NCBI GenBank assembly: GCA_903906315.1
Contig: CAIVJW010000449.1
Span: forward strand, 1 to 64,000
Length of the DNA stretch: 64,000 nucleotides
From: an uncultured delta proteobacterium
GTDB lineage: Bacteria; Myxococcota_A; Polyangia; Polyangiales; Polyangiaceae
Direction: 5' to 3'
In this document: in pieces, positions 36,290-45,550 of the stretch
Layout: the number at the start of each line of letters is the position of its first letter
Position numbering within the stretch: the stretch's first letter is position 1
The notes under the pieces: model-generated
The model's input: only the letters and a program-made list of their open reading frames with translations
Database searches by the model: none
What the model was told of the DNA's origin: nothing
Program-made: the position numbers and the translations under genes

Positions 36290-38338
36290 GTGGCGGCCAA
36301 GTCGGAGCGCGAAATGGCCCTCCGGGCGCGCGTGGCCGAGCTCGAGGCGGGGCTCTCGCGCGCCGAGCGCACCGTTCAGGCCCTGCGCGAGGTCGGCCTC
36401 GCTCTCGGGAGCACGCTCGACCTGGACCAGCTGCTCGAGCTGATCCTGAAGCAAATCACCGAGCTGCTCGAGGCCGATCGGGCGACCCTCTACCTGCTCG
36501 ACGAGCAGCGGGGGCGCCTGCTGTCGCGGATCATCATCGGCGAGGAGGTGCGATCGATCGAGCTGCCGCTCGGCGAGGGCATCGCCGGCTACGTGGCCAA
36601 GGTCGGGCGCACGCTGCGGATCAAGGATGCGTACCGCGATCGGCGCTTCCGGCGCGAGTGGGACGACGAGACGGGCTACCGGACGCGATCGATCCTGGCG
36701 GCGCCGATGAAGAACCACGTCGGCCGCACGATCGGCGTCATCCAGGTCCTCAACAAGGCGGGCGCCGACGCGGAGTTCTCGCAGCACGACGAGGAGCTGC
36801 TCGAGGCGCTCGCGACCCAGGCGGCCATCTCGATCGATAACTCGAGGCTGTTCCTCTCGGTCATCCAGAAGAACATGCAGCTCGTCGAGACGAAGGAGCA
36901 GCTCGAGCGGCGGGTGGCCGACCTCAAGCTGCTGTTCGAGCTGGAGCGGGCGATGGGGCGCGCGGCGACGCTGGAGGACCTCGCGCGGGCGGTGGTCGTG
37001 GAGGCCGCGCGCGCGTGCCAGGCGCAGGCCGGCGGGCTGGTCGTCGACGAGGGGGAGGGCGGGGTCTGGCTCTACTTCGTGGACGTGGGGCGCGCGACGG
37101 CCGCACCGCTGGGGCCGTTCGCCGCGTTCGACGCGCCGTTCTTGCGCGGCTTGCCGGCGGACGCGGCGCCGAGCTCGACGCCGATCGGGGCGGCCATCGC
37201 GGGCGAGCGGCGTGACTCGTCGTTGCCGCCGGTCATGCTCGCCGCTCCGGTCGTACGCCGCGTCACCGTGAAGCGCGGCGAGGGCGTCATCGGGCGCGCG
37301 ATGCAGAACAACGAGGCCGTCTGCGTGCCGAACCGCGACGATGGCGACCGGTCGGAGCTCGAGGGGCCGGTCTCGGCTCGGCTCGGGCAGCTGTTCGACC
37401 TCGCGGTGGTCTCGGCCATCGCCGTGCCGCTCGAGGGCGAGGCGGGCGACGCGATCGGGGCGATGGCGCTCTACAACTCGGCGGCGATGTCCGGATTCTC
37501 GCAGGACGATCGGGCGCTCCTCCGGCTCGTCTCGGCGAACGCTTCGACGGCGGTGCGGCTCTTCCGCTCGCGCACGGAGCGTGAGCGGAGCGAGCGGCTC
37601 GCCTCGATCGGCGGCGTGGTATCGGGCATCATCCACGACCTGCGCACCCCGCTCGCGGTCATCAGCGGCAACGCGCAGCTGATGGCGACGGCGACCGACC
37701 CCGCGGCGCGCGCCGAGCACCTGAAGGCTGCGCTCAAGCAGTTCGACGTCATCGACGGCATGCAGCGCGAGGTGCTCGCGTTTGCCCGCGGCGAGAGCGG
37801 GATTCTGCCGCGCCGGGTGCACCTCGCGCGGTACTTCGACGACCTGGCGAAGCAGATCCAGCACGAGCTCGAGGGGACCGACGTCGTGCTCGCGATGCAG
37901 GTCGAGGACCGCGGCGTGGCGCGCTTCGACGAGGCCAAGATCACGCGCGCGCTTCACAATCTGGTGCGAAACGCGATCGAGGCGATGGAGCCGGAGGGCG
38001 GCACCATCGGCATTCGCGTGGTGCGCGAGGGCGGCGACGTCGTCGTCACCGTGTCGGACACGGGCCGCGGCATCCCCAAGGAGGTCGAGGGGCGCCTGTT
38101 CCAGTCGTTCGTGACGGCCGGCAAGAGCGGTCGCGGTACGGGCCTCGGGCTCGCGATCGTCAAGAAGATCGTCGACGAGCACCTGGGCTCGATCAGCGTC
38201 GAGTCGTCCCCGAAAGGCGCGGCGTTCACCGTGCGCATCCCGCACGAGCCACCCGGGCCTGCGAAGGCCAAGGTGCGCGAGCCCGCCGCGCCCGCGCCGG
38301 CCGGTCGCGGGAGGCCGAGCCCGGCGGGGCAGGCCTGA
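36290..38338 (+). CDS. soluble histidine kinase with GAF domains
   Basis: 682 residues from a GTG, without membrane segments. A coiled coil (2-30), GAF domain 1 (about 30-190; DRATLYLLDEQRGRLLSRII, GYRTRSILAAPMKNHVGRTI) and a degenerate second GAF domain (about 220-425; GEGVIGRAMQNNEAVCVPNR). HisKA has phosphoacceptor His449 in IIHDLRTPLAVISGNAQL. The ATPase has N-box NLVRNAIEAM, G1 DTGRGIP and G2 GTGLGLAIV. No receiver domain and no response regulator nearby, so it is an orphan kinase. It begins 42 bp after rho; its ligand is unknown. Confidence 0.88.
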   Translation: MAAKSEREMALRARVAELEAGLSRAERTVQALREVGLALGSTLDLDQLLELILKQITELLEADRATLYLLDEQRGRLLSRIIIGEEVRSIELPLGEGIAGYVAKVGRTLRIKDAYRDRRFRREWDDETGYRTRSILAAPMKNHVGRTIGVIQVLNKAGADAEFSQHDEELLEALATQAAISIDNSRLFLSVIQKNMQLVETKEQLERRVADLKLLFELERAMGRAATLEDLARAVVVEAARACQAQAGGLVVDEGEGGVWLYFVDVGRATAAPLGPFAAFDAPFLRGLPADAAPSSTPIGAAIAGERRDSSLPPVMLAAPVVRRVTVKRGEGVIGRAMQNNEAVCVPNRDDGDRSELEGPVSARLGQLFDLAVVSAIAVPLEGEAGDAIGAMALYNSAAMSGFSQDDRALLRLVSANASTAVRLFRSRTERERSERLASIGGVVSGIIHDLRTPLAVISGNAQLMATATDPAARAEHLKAALKQFDVIDGMQREVLAFARGESGILPRRVHLARYFDDLAKQIQHELEGTDVVLAMQVEDRGVARFDEAKITRALHNLVRNAIEAMEPEGGTIGIRVVREGGDVVVTVSDTGRGIPKEVEGRLFQSFVTAGKSGRGTGLGLAIVKKIVDEHLGSISVESSPKGAAFTVRIPHEPPGPAKAKVREPAAPAPAGRGRPSPAGQA

Positions 38339-38418
38339 CGGGTCGGCGGCCGCGCCTTCTACCCGACTTCGCTCCTTCGCGCGGCGATCGCGCGGCCCGC
38401 AGGCGCTATCCTCCGCGC

Positions 38419-39582
38419 GTGACCTCGCCCGCCCTTCGCCTGCCGCTCCTCGCCCCGCACAAGGACGCGCTCGAGACGTGCGTCTTCTGCCCGAAGCTCT
38501 GCCGCGCCGCGTGCCCGGTGGCGAACGCCGAGGCCAGCGAGACGCTGACGCCGTGGGGCAAGATGTCGATCGCGTACTTCCTCGGCCGGGGGGACGTGCC
38601 GGCCGACGCGGTCCACGCGGACCCGGCGTGGGCGTGCACGTCCTGCTACGCCTGCCGCGACCGCTGCGAGCACAAGAACGAGGTGGCCACGGTGCTCTCC
38701 GACGCGCGCGCGGAGCTCTTCGCGCGCGCTGTCGCCCCCGAGGCGGCGCGGACCGTCGCGGCGCGCTTCGCCGAGCGCAGCGCCGAGGCCGCGCGCGCGA
38801 TCGACGCGATCGGCGCGGGCCTCGAGGTGGTCCGCCCGGGCGCGGAGGGCGCGACTGCCGTGCTCGTCGGCTGCGATTACGCGCGGCACGCGCCGGAGGT
38901 CGCGCGCGACGCGCTCGCCGCCGTCGCGGCCCTCGTCGGCGGTCCGGTGCGCCCCGTGCGGGCGTGTTGCGGCCTGCCGCTCCTGCACGCGGGCGATCGC
39001 GCAGGGTTCCTGGCCGCCGCGCGCGCGCTCGCGGACGAGGTCCGGTCGGCGCCGCGGCTGGTGGTGGTCGACCCGGGCTGCGCGCGCACCCTCGAGGTCG
39101 AGTACCCGCGCCTCGGCGTCGAGGTCCGCCCGGCCGAGCTCTTCGTCGACCTCGCGTACGCGTCCATCGATCGGCTGCGTCCCGGGCCGGATCCGTCGCT
39201 TCCCGGCGGCGGCGGCGCGGTGCGCTGGCACGACCCATGTCAGCTCGGGCGTGGCCTCGGTCGCTACGACGAGCCGCGCACGCTGCTCGCGCGCATCACC
39301 GGGCGCACGCCGACGACGTTCCTGCGCGATCGCGCCGACGCCGAGTGCAGCGGTGGCGGTGGCCTCCTGCCGGTCACGCGCCCGGACGCCTCGCGCGCCC
39401 TCGCCGACCAGCGCGTCGCCGAACACCGCGCGCGGGGGGGCGGCGTGCTCGTCACCGGCTGCGCGGGCAGCCTCCGGCGCTTTCGCAGCCGGGGCGAGCC
39501 GGCCGAAGATCTCGTCACGTTCGTCGCGCGCGCGATCGGGGCGTCGTCGCCGATCGCGCCGCCCGCGGCCGGCGAGCCATGA
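38419..39582 (+). CDS. Fe-S oxidoreductase with CCG domains (HdrD/GlpC-like)
   Basis: 387 residues from a GTG. Two ferredoxin-like cluster motifs at the N-terminus: CVFCPKLCRAACP (CxxCxxxCxxxCP) and CTSCYACRDRCEH (CxxCxxCxxxC). Two CCG-type halves follow: RACCGLPLL, and HDPCQLGR with CSGGGGLLPVTRP, as in heterodisulfide-reductase subunit D and glycolate or glycerol-3-phosphate dehydrogenase Fe-S subunits. Likely a membrane-associated electron-transfer component; the partner dehydrogenase is not in the window. It overlaps the next histidine kinase gene by 4 bp (ATGA). Confidence 0.82.
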   Translation: MTSPALRLPLLAPHKDALETCVFCPKLCRAACPVANAEASETLTPWGKMSIAYFLGRGDVPADAVHADPAWACTSCYACRDRCEHKNEVATVLSDARAELFARAVAPEAARTVAARFAERSAEAARAIDAIGAGLEVVRPGAEGATAVLVGCDYARHAPEVARDALAAVAALVGGPVRPVRACCGLPLLHAGDRAGFLAAARALADEVRSAPRLVVVDPGCARTLEVEYPRLGVEVRPAELFVDLAYASIDRLRPGPDPSLPGGGGAVRWHDPCQLGRGLGRYDEPRTLLARITGRTPTTFLRDRADAECSGGGGLLPVTRPDASRALADQRVAEHRARGGGVLVTGCAGSLRRFRSRGEPAEDLVTFVARAIGASSPIAPPAAGEP

Positions 39583-41144
39583 CGCGGAGGCGCCGCACGG
39601 TCGCCGGCCGGCTGCTCGCGAGCTTCCTCCTGGTGCTCGGGGCGTTCGCCGTCACCGTCGGCTGGAGCGTGCTCTCGCTGCGGGCGGCCGCGCGGGACTC
39701 CGAGCTGCTTCGCGGAGGCTACGCGCCGCTGCTCTTGCGCATCGGCGAGGCGCTCGCCGAGCAGAACGTCATCAACGCGCAGCTGAACCACATCACCGCG
39801 GCGAAGAACCCGCGTGACGCCCGCGAGTGGATCGACACGGCGCGACGCACGCGTCCGGTGACGTTCGCCCACGTGCGCGAGGCGGCCGACCGCGGCCTCT
39901 CCGACGCGGTCGATCCCGAGGTCGGGGGGTTCCGCGTCGAGGTCGTGGGCGAGGTGATCGCCATCGAGCGGTCGCTCGTGGCCGACTCGGAGCGCTTCGG
40001 CGCGCTGTTCCAGGCGCTCGCCGTCGGCGACGCGGACGCCGCGGAGCGGGCGCGCGACGAGCTCGTGAAGCGCGAGACCGAGGCCGCTCAGCGGCTGCGT
40101 GGCGTGCGTGGCCGGGTCGAGGATCGCATGGAGAGCCTCACGCTGGGCGCACAGCGCCGCGAGCGCGACTCGATGCGCGCCCTCGCCGGGCTCGCGATCG
40201 TGACGGCGATCGTGGGCATCGTCACCTCGATCTACGCGCGCCGCGTGCTCGCGCCGCTCTCGGCGGTCACCCGGCGCGCGGAGGCCGTCGCCGAGGGCGA
40301 TCTCACGCCGCGCGAGATCGCGCCTTCGAGCGACGAGATCGGCGATCTCGCCGCGACGTTCGAGGGAATGGTCGCGGCCATCCAGCGCGCCCGGCAGGAG
40401 CTCGTTCACGCCGAGCGGCTCGCGACGATCGGCAAGATGGCTGCCCACGTCACGCACGAGATCAGGAACCCGCTGTCGTCGATCGGCCTGAACCTCGAGC
40501 TACTCGAGGAGGAGCTCGTCGCGGACGACGCCGGCGCGGAGGCCAAGCAGCTGCTCGCGGCGATCAAGGGCGAGGTCGATCGCCTGAGCCGCATCGCCGA
40601 GCAGTACCTCTCGGTCGCGCGGCGGCCGGCGCCACGCCTCGAGCGCGAGCGCGTCGACGACCTCGTGCGCGAGCTCGTCGCCTTCGTCCGGCCGGAGGTC
40701 GAGCGGGCGGGCGCCACGGTGCGCCTCGCGGTCGACGAGGGGCTACCGGACGTGGCGCTCGACGAGGCGCAGATCCGGCAGGCGCTGCTCAACCTCGTGC
40801 GCAATGCGCGCGAGGCCATGCCGAGGGGCGGCGCCGTGTGGATCTCCGTGCGGTCGGCGGCCGGGGGCGGCGTCGACGTGCTCGTCGACGACGAGGGGGC
40901 CGGCATTCCGGACGACGTCCGCGCGTCGATCTTCGACCCATTCTTCACGACCAAGCAGCGCGGCACCGGGCTCGGGCTCGCGGTGACCCGCGAGATCGTC
41001 GAGGCCCACCGCGGCGCGATCGCCTGCGAGGCGCGCGAGGGCGGCGGGACGCGGTTCCGCATCCACCTGCCCGCCTTCGATGGCGCGAGCGCGGACGACA
41101 CCCGTACGCCCGCGGCGCCGCCGGTCGCCGCGCCGCGCGCGTGA
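39579..41144 (+). CDS. membrane histidine kinase with HAMP domain
   Basis: 521 residues. Transmembrane helix 1 (about 13-32), a helical periplasmic sensor (35-200, four-helix-bundle-like), helix 2 (LAGLAIVTAIVGIVTSIYA), HAMP (RRVLAPLSAVTRRAEAVAEG), then HisKA with His293 in VTHEIRNPLSSIGLNLELLE. The ATPase has NLVRNAREAM, DEGAGIP and GTGLGLAVT. The H-box layout resembles NtrB/AtoS-type kinases. No response regulator adjoins. The ATG overlaps the Fe-S oxidoreductase stop, so the sensor is translationally coupled to a redox protein. Confidence 0.88.
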   Translation: MTRRRRTVAGRLLASFLLVLGAFAVTVGWSVLSLRAAARDSELLRGGYAPLLLRIGEALAEQNVINAQLNHITAAKNPRDAREWIDTARRTRPVTFAHVREAADRGLSDAVDPEVGGFRVEVVGEVIAIERSLVADSERFGALFQALAVGDADAAERARDELVKRETEAAQRLRGVRGRVEDRMESLTLGAQRRERDSMRALAGLAIVTAIVGIVTSIYARRVLAPLSAVTRRAEAVAEGDLTPREIAPSSDEIGDLAATFEGMVAAIQRARQELVHAERLATIGKMAAHVTHEIRNPLSSIGLNLELLEEELVADDAGAEAKQLLAAIKGEVDRLSRIAEQYLSVARRPAPRLERERVDDLVRELVAFVRPEVERAGATVRLAVDEGLPDVALDEAQIRQALLNLVRNAREAMPRGGAVWISVRSAAGGGVDVLVDDEGAGIPDDVRASIFDPFFTTKQRGTGLGLAVTREIVEAHRGAIACEAREGGGTRFRIHLPAFDGASADDTRTPAAPPVAAPRA

Positions 41145-41159
41145 AGCGCCGGCGCTCGG

Positions 41160-42920
41160 CTACAGGTTGAAGTAGCGCAGCGCGAGCGCGACCAGGCCGA
41201 AGCCCACGAGAGCGAACACGATCGCGCCGAGCACGAGCGGCGCGAGGCTGCGGCTCGGCGCTGCGCGACGCACGTCCTGAGCGGGGAACGGCGGCTGCGG
41301 CGCGCTGTACGCGAGCGCCTGCTGCTGCTGTTGCTGCTGCCGGGCGCGCTCCTGCTCCTCGTAGTACTGCTGCTGCCGCGCGGCGTCGGCCGCGATCGGC
41401 TGCGGGTAGCTCGGTGGCGACGCGAGCGGTCGGTTCGGGCTCTTCGTGTATGCGGCGCCCGCGAGGCCGGTGCGCGGGTCGTACTCCATCACGAGCGTGC
41501 CGTTGCCGGCTCGCTGCGAGGTCGGCTCGATCGACGCGACCGGAAGCTGGATCGAGGGCGCGCCGACCGCCGCCTGGGCTTGTCGAGGCGCGGTCGGCGG
41601 CTCGTGCGACCCGCGGTCGCCGCCAGCGAGGCGGTGGAGGCGTGCGCCGTACGGGATCGCGATCGTCTGGATGCCGTCGGAGGTGTCCGGATCGACGATG
41701 ACCGGCGCGATCATGCTCGGCACGGTGGTGCTCTCGCGCGGCCCGGAGTCCGCAGGCGGCTCGGCCGGCCGAGGCGAGGGGCTCTCGATCAACGTCGGCC
41801 GCGTGCCGATGGGCGGGCCCGGGCGCAGCTGCGCGGCCGCCGCGGGGTTGGCCTGGCGGAGCGCTTGCTGCGCGGCGGCGGCCTGTTGAGCCGTGGCGAT
41901 CTGCTCGCGCGCCGCCATCGCTTGCGCCGGGCCCATCGGCATCGTCGCTGGCCAGCCGGCGGGGCCGGCGGGCGGCGCCCCCGACGGCGTCTGCGGTGCG
42001 GGGGTCGCCTCGATCGGCGCTGGCGGGCCCCACCCCCGGTCCTGGGTCGGCCGGCTCTGCGCGGCCGTCGGCGCGAGATCGCGCCACGCGGTGAGCGCCT
42101 CGTTCGCGCTCTGGAAGCGCTGCCCCGGATCGCGGGCGAGCCCCTTGGCGAGGAACGCTTCGAGCGCGGGATCCACGGCGCCGTCCATCGCGGCGGCGAG
42201 CGCGCGCGGCTCCTGCTTGGACTTCAGCTCGACCATCAAGAGGATGTTGCGAGCCTCGTACGGGAGCTGGCCGGAGAGCGCCTGGTAGATGAGCGTCGCC
42301 GTCGCGTAGATGTCGGCGCGGTGGTCGACCGTCTTCGCCTTGCCGATCTGCTCGGGCGGCATGAACGAGAACGTGCCGAGGCTCTGGCCCATCTCGGTCA
42401 GCGTGTCGCCCGTCAGCTCCTTCGGCAGCTTCGAGATGCCGAAGTCGAGGATCTTCACGCGCGTCACGCCGTCGGGGCGCCGCTCGAGGAACACGTTGGA
42501 CGGCTTGAGATCGCGGTGGATGATGCCTGCGCGGTGCGCGTCGGCGAGGCCGAGCCACACCTGCTCGATGACCGGGTGGAGCTCCTCGAAGCTCATCGGC
42601 CCCGTGCGCTTGAGGCGCTCGATCAGCGACTCGCCCTCGAGCAGCTCGAAGACGATCGCGATGCCGTGCTCGGGGTCCTCGTCGATGTCGAGGACCTGCG
42701 TCACGTGGTCGCTGTTGATGGACCCGGCGGCGCGCGCCTCGCGGCGGAAGCGCTCGATCGCCGAGCTCTTCGCCTTCGACTCCGAGCGGAGCAGCTTGAT
42801 CGCGACGACGCGGCCCGTGCGGATGTTCTCGGCCGCCCAGACCTCGCCCATCCCGCCCCGACCCAGCGGGCGCAGGATGCGGTAGCGGGTCGCGACGACG
42901 GTTCCGGCTGCGGGCTCCAC
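41160..42920 (-). CDS. Hanks-type serine/threonine protein kinase, membrane anchored
   Basis: 586 residues. Kinase domain 10-280 with all key residues: Gly loop GRGGMGEV (20-27), Lys42, HRDLKPSN with catalytic Asp137 and Lys139, DFG, and the GTFSFMPPEQ activation-loop end. Residues 290-540 are Pro/Ala/Gln-rich linker with a Gln run (CAG repeats) near 530. One C-terminal transmembrane helix (LAPLVLGAIVFALVGFGLVA) ends 6 residues before the C-terminus. The kinase is thus cytosolic and tail anchored, without a periplasmic sensor. It converges with the histidine kinase gene. Confidence 0.9.
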   Translation of the reverse strand: MEPAAGTVVATRYRILRPLGRGGMGEVWAAENIRTGRVVAIKLLRSESKAKSSAIERFRREARAAGSINSDHVTQVLDIDEDPEHGIAIVFELLEGESLIERLKRTGPMSFEELHPVIEQVWLGLADAHRAGIIHRDLKPSNVFLERRPDGVTRVKILDFGISKLPKELTGDTLTEMGQSLGTFSFMPPEQIGKAKTVDHRADIYATATLIYQALSGQLPYEARNILLMVELKSKQEPRALAAAMDGAVDPALEAFLAKGLARDPGQRFQSANEALTAWRDLAPTAAQSRPTQDRGWGPPAPIEATPAPQTPSGAPPAGPAGWPATMPMGPAQAMAAREQIATAQQAAAAQQALRQANPAAAAQLRPGPPIGTRPTLIESPSPRPAEPPADSGPRESTTVPSMIAPVIVDPDTSDGIQTIAIPYGARLHRLAGGDRGSHEPPTAPRQAQAAVGAPSIQLPVASIEPTSQRAGNGTLVMEYDPRTGLAGAAYTKSPNRPLASPPSYPQPIAADAARQQQYYEEQERARQQQQQQQALAYSAPQPPFPAQDVRRAAPSRSLAPLVLGAIVFALVGFGLVALALRYFNL

Positions 42921-42988
42921 GATGATCCGACCGATTATCCCTTTCGACCAGGCGCGGAGCTACCCCGAGCCCGGAAGACCACCGAGGA

Positions 42989-44059
42989 TCAGAACGTGCC
43001 GAACGCCGCCGCTCCGCCGCCTTGCGGCGCGAACGAGGGCGCGACGGTGAACGTGCTGCCGACCTTCTCGCGCGTCTTCGTCGGCCGCGCGAGGTAGATG
43101 ATGCCCGTCGTCACGAGGCTCGCCGCCGTCGCGCCGAGGAAGATGTCCGCCAGCAGATTGGCCGACTTGACGTCCGACCGCATCGCCTCGAGGTCCGCGG
43201 CCCCCATCGTGCCGTTGGCCGTCTTGTAGTCGGAGTTCACGCCCTTGGCGCGGACCATCAGGATCGCCGTGGGGACGGCGAGCGCGACCGTCAGGCCGGT
43301 GAAGACCCACGTCGCGGTGGGCGTGGGGCGGTACTTCTCGAGCGCCTTGGGCTCGTCGGCGGGCTTGGCCCCGTCGGCGGGCTTCGTCTCGGCGGGCTTG
43401 TCCGGCACCGGCACCGGCGCCGGCGTCACGTGCTTGGCGGCGAACGTGAAGCTGTGCGAGTAGGTCGCGCCGTTCGCGATGTCGACCTTCCACACCTGCT
43501 CGGGCTCGCCCTCGACGCTCGCCGTCAGGATGTGGACGCCGGGGTGAATCCCGAGCTTGGTCGCGCCGCTCTGGGCGGCGTAGCGGTTCGTGACAGGGAA
43601 GCCCTTCGAGGGCGTGCGGACGTCGATGACCTTCACGTTCGGGCGGTCCGAGAGGACCGTCACCCACGCGACGGCCGCCTTCAGCGCCTTCAGGTCGTTC
43701 TCGATCTGCGTGCGATCGCCCGCCGAGATGTTCGTGCCCTTCTCGAGGAAGCGCTCGTAGTGCTCGATCGCGTCGCCGTCGCGCTCGAGCTCGAGCGCGC
43801 ACACGCCCATGCCCTTGAGCGCGTTCTGCGAGCCCGATAGCTCGTAGGCCTGGCGGAACTCGCGATAGGCCTCCTCGCATTTGTGGCCGCTTGGGTCGTT
43901 GTAGAACGCAGCCCCCGCCTGCATGTGCGTCTTGGCCTCGGTGAGCTGGACCGGCGTCGGGGCCGCGGGCGGCTCTTGCGCGAGGGCGGGCAGCGCCACG
44001 GTCGAGAGGACGAGGGCGGCGAGCGAGGCCCACGAGCGTGGGGAGCGGAGGCTCTGCAT
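42989..44059 (-). CDS. exported TPR-like protein with two C-terminal membrane helices
   Basis: 356 residues. Signal peptide (cleavage near ALA27), TPR-like region 38-125 (AFYNDPSGHKCEEAYREFRQ, GMGVCALELERDGDAIEHYE), then a PEGA-like beta domain about 130-210 (VTVLSDRPNVKVIDVRTPSK, KLGIHPGVHILTASVEGE). A Pro/Lys/Ala linker follows, and hydrophobic helices near 252-271 and 303-323. This TPR-PEGA-2TM architecture is frequent in Polyangia, often near Ser/Thr kinases, as here (68 bp upstream of the kinase gene, same strand). Function unknown. Confidence 0.65.
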   Translation of the reverse strand: MQSLRSPRSWASLAALVLSTVALPALAQEPPAAPTPVQLTEAKTHMQAGAAFYNDPSGHKCEEAYREFRQAYELSGSQNALKGMGVCALELERDGDAIEHYERFLEKGTNISAGDRTQIENDLKALKAAVAWVTVLSDRPNVKVIDVRTPSKGFPVTNRYAAQSGATKLGIHPGVHILTASVEGEPEQVWKVDIANGATYSHSFTFAAKHVTPAPVPVPDKPAETKPADGAKPADEPKALEKYRPTPTATWVFTGLTVALAVPTAILMVRAKGVNSDYKTANGTMGAADLEAMRSDVKSANLLADIFLGATAASLVTTGIIYLARPTKTREKVGSTFTVAPSFAPQGGGAAAFGTF

Positions 44060-44184
44060 GGGGGCAGCCTATCGCGTCCGGCCCCGAAGGGTGAAGCCGA
44101 CGGGGAAAGAGGCGTCGTTCGGTCGGACCGTGGGGGGGCCGCTGGCCTCTTGTCGCCCGCCGGTGGACAGGGCACCCACACGCC

Positions 44185-44967
44185 ATGTCCGATCCCGTCC
44201 TGCTCGAGCGCCGCGGCGCGGTCGGCGTGCTCACCCTCGACCGCCCGGACCGTCGCAACGCGCTCTCTCGCGACACGATCTTCGCGCTCGGGCGCCTCGG
44301 GCGCGAGCTCGTGGGAGACCCCGAGGTCCGCGCGATCGTGATCACCGGCGCGGGCGACAAGGCGTTCTGCGCCGGCGCGGACCTGAAGGAGCGCCAGGGC
44401 ATGACGCTCGACGACGTGCGGCGGCAGGTCGGGCTCTACCGGAGCGAGCTCGGCGTCCTCGACACCAGCCCGAAGCCGGTCATCGCGGCCCTGAACGGCC
44501 TCGCGTTCGGGGGCGGGCTCGAGCTCGCGCTGATCGCCGACCTGCGCGTGGCCGCGCCGCACGTGGAGCTCGCGCTTCCCGAGACGACGCTCGGCATCAT
44601 CCCCGGCGCGGGCGGCACGCAGCGGCTGCCCCGGGTGGTCGGCGAGGCGCGGGCCAAGGAGCTGATCCTCCTCGGCCGCAAGATCGGCGCGGCCGAGGCG
44701 CTCGCGTGGGGGCTCGTCAACCGCGTGTCGCCCGAGGGCGTGCCGGTGCTCGAGGACACCCTCGCGTGGATCGATCCCATCGCGAAGGGCGCGCCGATCG
44801 CGCAGGCGGCGGCGCTCGCGGCGATCGCGGACTCGTACGAGGTCCCGATCGCGCTCGGGCTCGAGATCGAGCGCGTCCGGTACGACGAGACCTTGCGGAG
44901 CGAGGACCGGCTGGAGGCGCTGGCCGCGTTCGCGGCGAAGCGGCGCCCGGAGTTCCGCGGCAAGTAG
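44185..44967 (+). CDS. enoyl-CoA hydratase/isomerase family protein
   Basis: 260 residues of the crotonase fold. Oxyanion-hole segments FCAGADLKERQGM and NGLAFGGGLELALIADLRVA, and LPETTLGIIPGAGGTQRLPR with the catalytic Glu region. The ADLKER and IIPGAGGTQRLPR blocks resemble AUH/LiuC-type methylglutaconyl-CoA hydratases (leucine degradation), though short-chain enoyl-CoA hydratases share them. No other leucine or fatty-acid degradation genes are nearby, so the substrate is open. The mug-like gene follows after 2 bp. Confidence 0.85.
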   Translation: MSDPVLLERRGAVGVLTLDRPDRRNALSRDTIFALGRLGRELVGDPEVRAIVITGAGDKAFCAGADLKERQGMTLDDVRRQVGLYRSELGVLDTSPKPVIAALNGLAFGGGLELALIADLRVAAPHVELALPETTLGIIPGAGGTQRLPRVVGEARAKELILLGRKIGAAEALAWGLVNRVSPEGVPVLEDTLAWIDPIAKGAPIAQAAALAAIADSYEVPIALGLEIERVRYDETLRSEDRLEALAAFAAKRRPEFRGK

Positions 44968-44969
44968 GC

Positions 44970-45524
44970 GTGGCCGCGCCGCGCACACGCGGGGCTGGCG
45001 CGAGCACCGATCGGCCCGGCACGGCGGTGCCGGACGTGGTCGCGCCCGGGCTCGACGCGATCTTCGTGGGGGTCAACCCGGGGATCGTTTCGGCGCGCGC
45101 CGCGCACAACTTCGCGAATCCGTCGAACGGCTTCTGGCGGCTGATGCACGAGAGCGGCCTCGTGCCGCGCAGGCTCGCGCCCCACGAGGAGGGCGAGCTG
45201 ATCGCGCACGGCCTCGGCCTGACCAACCTCGTCGACCGGGTCACGCGCGGCGTCTCGGACCTCACGCCGGCCGACCTCGAGCGGGGGCGCGTGAGCCTCG
45301 CGGCTCGGCTCGCGGTGCTGCGGCCGCGGGCGGTCGTGTTCGTCGGCGTGACGGCCTACCGGGCGTTCGCCGGCGTGAAGGGCGTGGTCGTGTGCGGCGA
45401 GCAGGAGGCGATCGACGCCGCGCGCGTGTTCGTGGTGCCGAGCCCGAGCGGGCGCAACGCGCACTACCGGTACGAGGACATGCTCGGCTTCTTCCGCGGG
45501 GTGGCGCGCGCCCTCGGCCGTTGA
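44970..45524 (+). CDS. mug: mismatch-specific (G:T/U) DNA glycosylase, Mug family
   Basis: 184 residues from a GTG two bases after the hydratase stop. Family 2 uracil-DNA-glycosylase signatures: active-site loop IFVGVNPGIVSA, NFANPSNGFWRLMHESGL, GLTNLVDRVTRGVSDLT, FVGVTAYRAF, and the minor-groove wedge region VPSPSGRNAHYRYEDML. Removes uracil or thymine from G mismatches. Coupling to a hydratase gene probably has no functional meaning. Confidence 0.88.
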   Translation: MAAPRTRGAGASTDRPGTAVPDVVAPGLDAIFVGVNPGIVSARAAHNFANPSNGFWRLMHESGLVPRRLAPHEEGELIAHGLGLTNLVDRVTRGVSDLTPADLERGRVSLAARLAVLRPRAVVFVGVTAYRAFAGVKGVVVCGEQEAIDAARVFVVPSPSGRNAHYRYEDMLGFFRGVARALGR

Positions 45525-45550
45525 GCGGGCCTTTCGCGGCCGCCTCGGGG

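Noticed and set aside
34592-39238. 1,548-codon open frame on the minus strand
   Set aside because: It lies antisense to rho, the GAF kinase and the Fe-S gene, is Arg/Ala/Asp/Leu-rich with no domain, and arises from third-position GC bias of the real genes.
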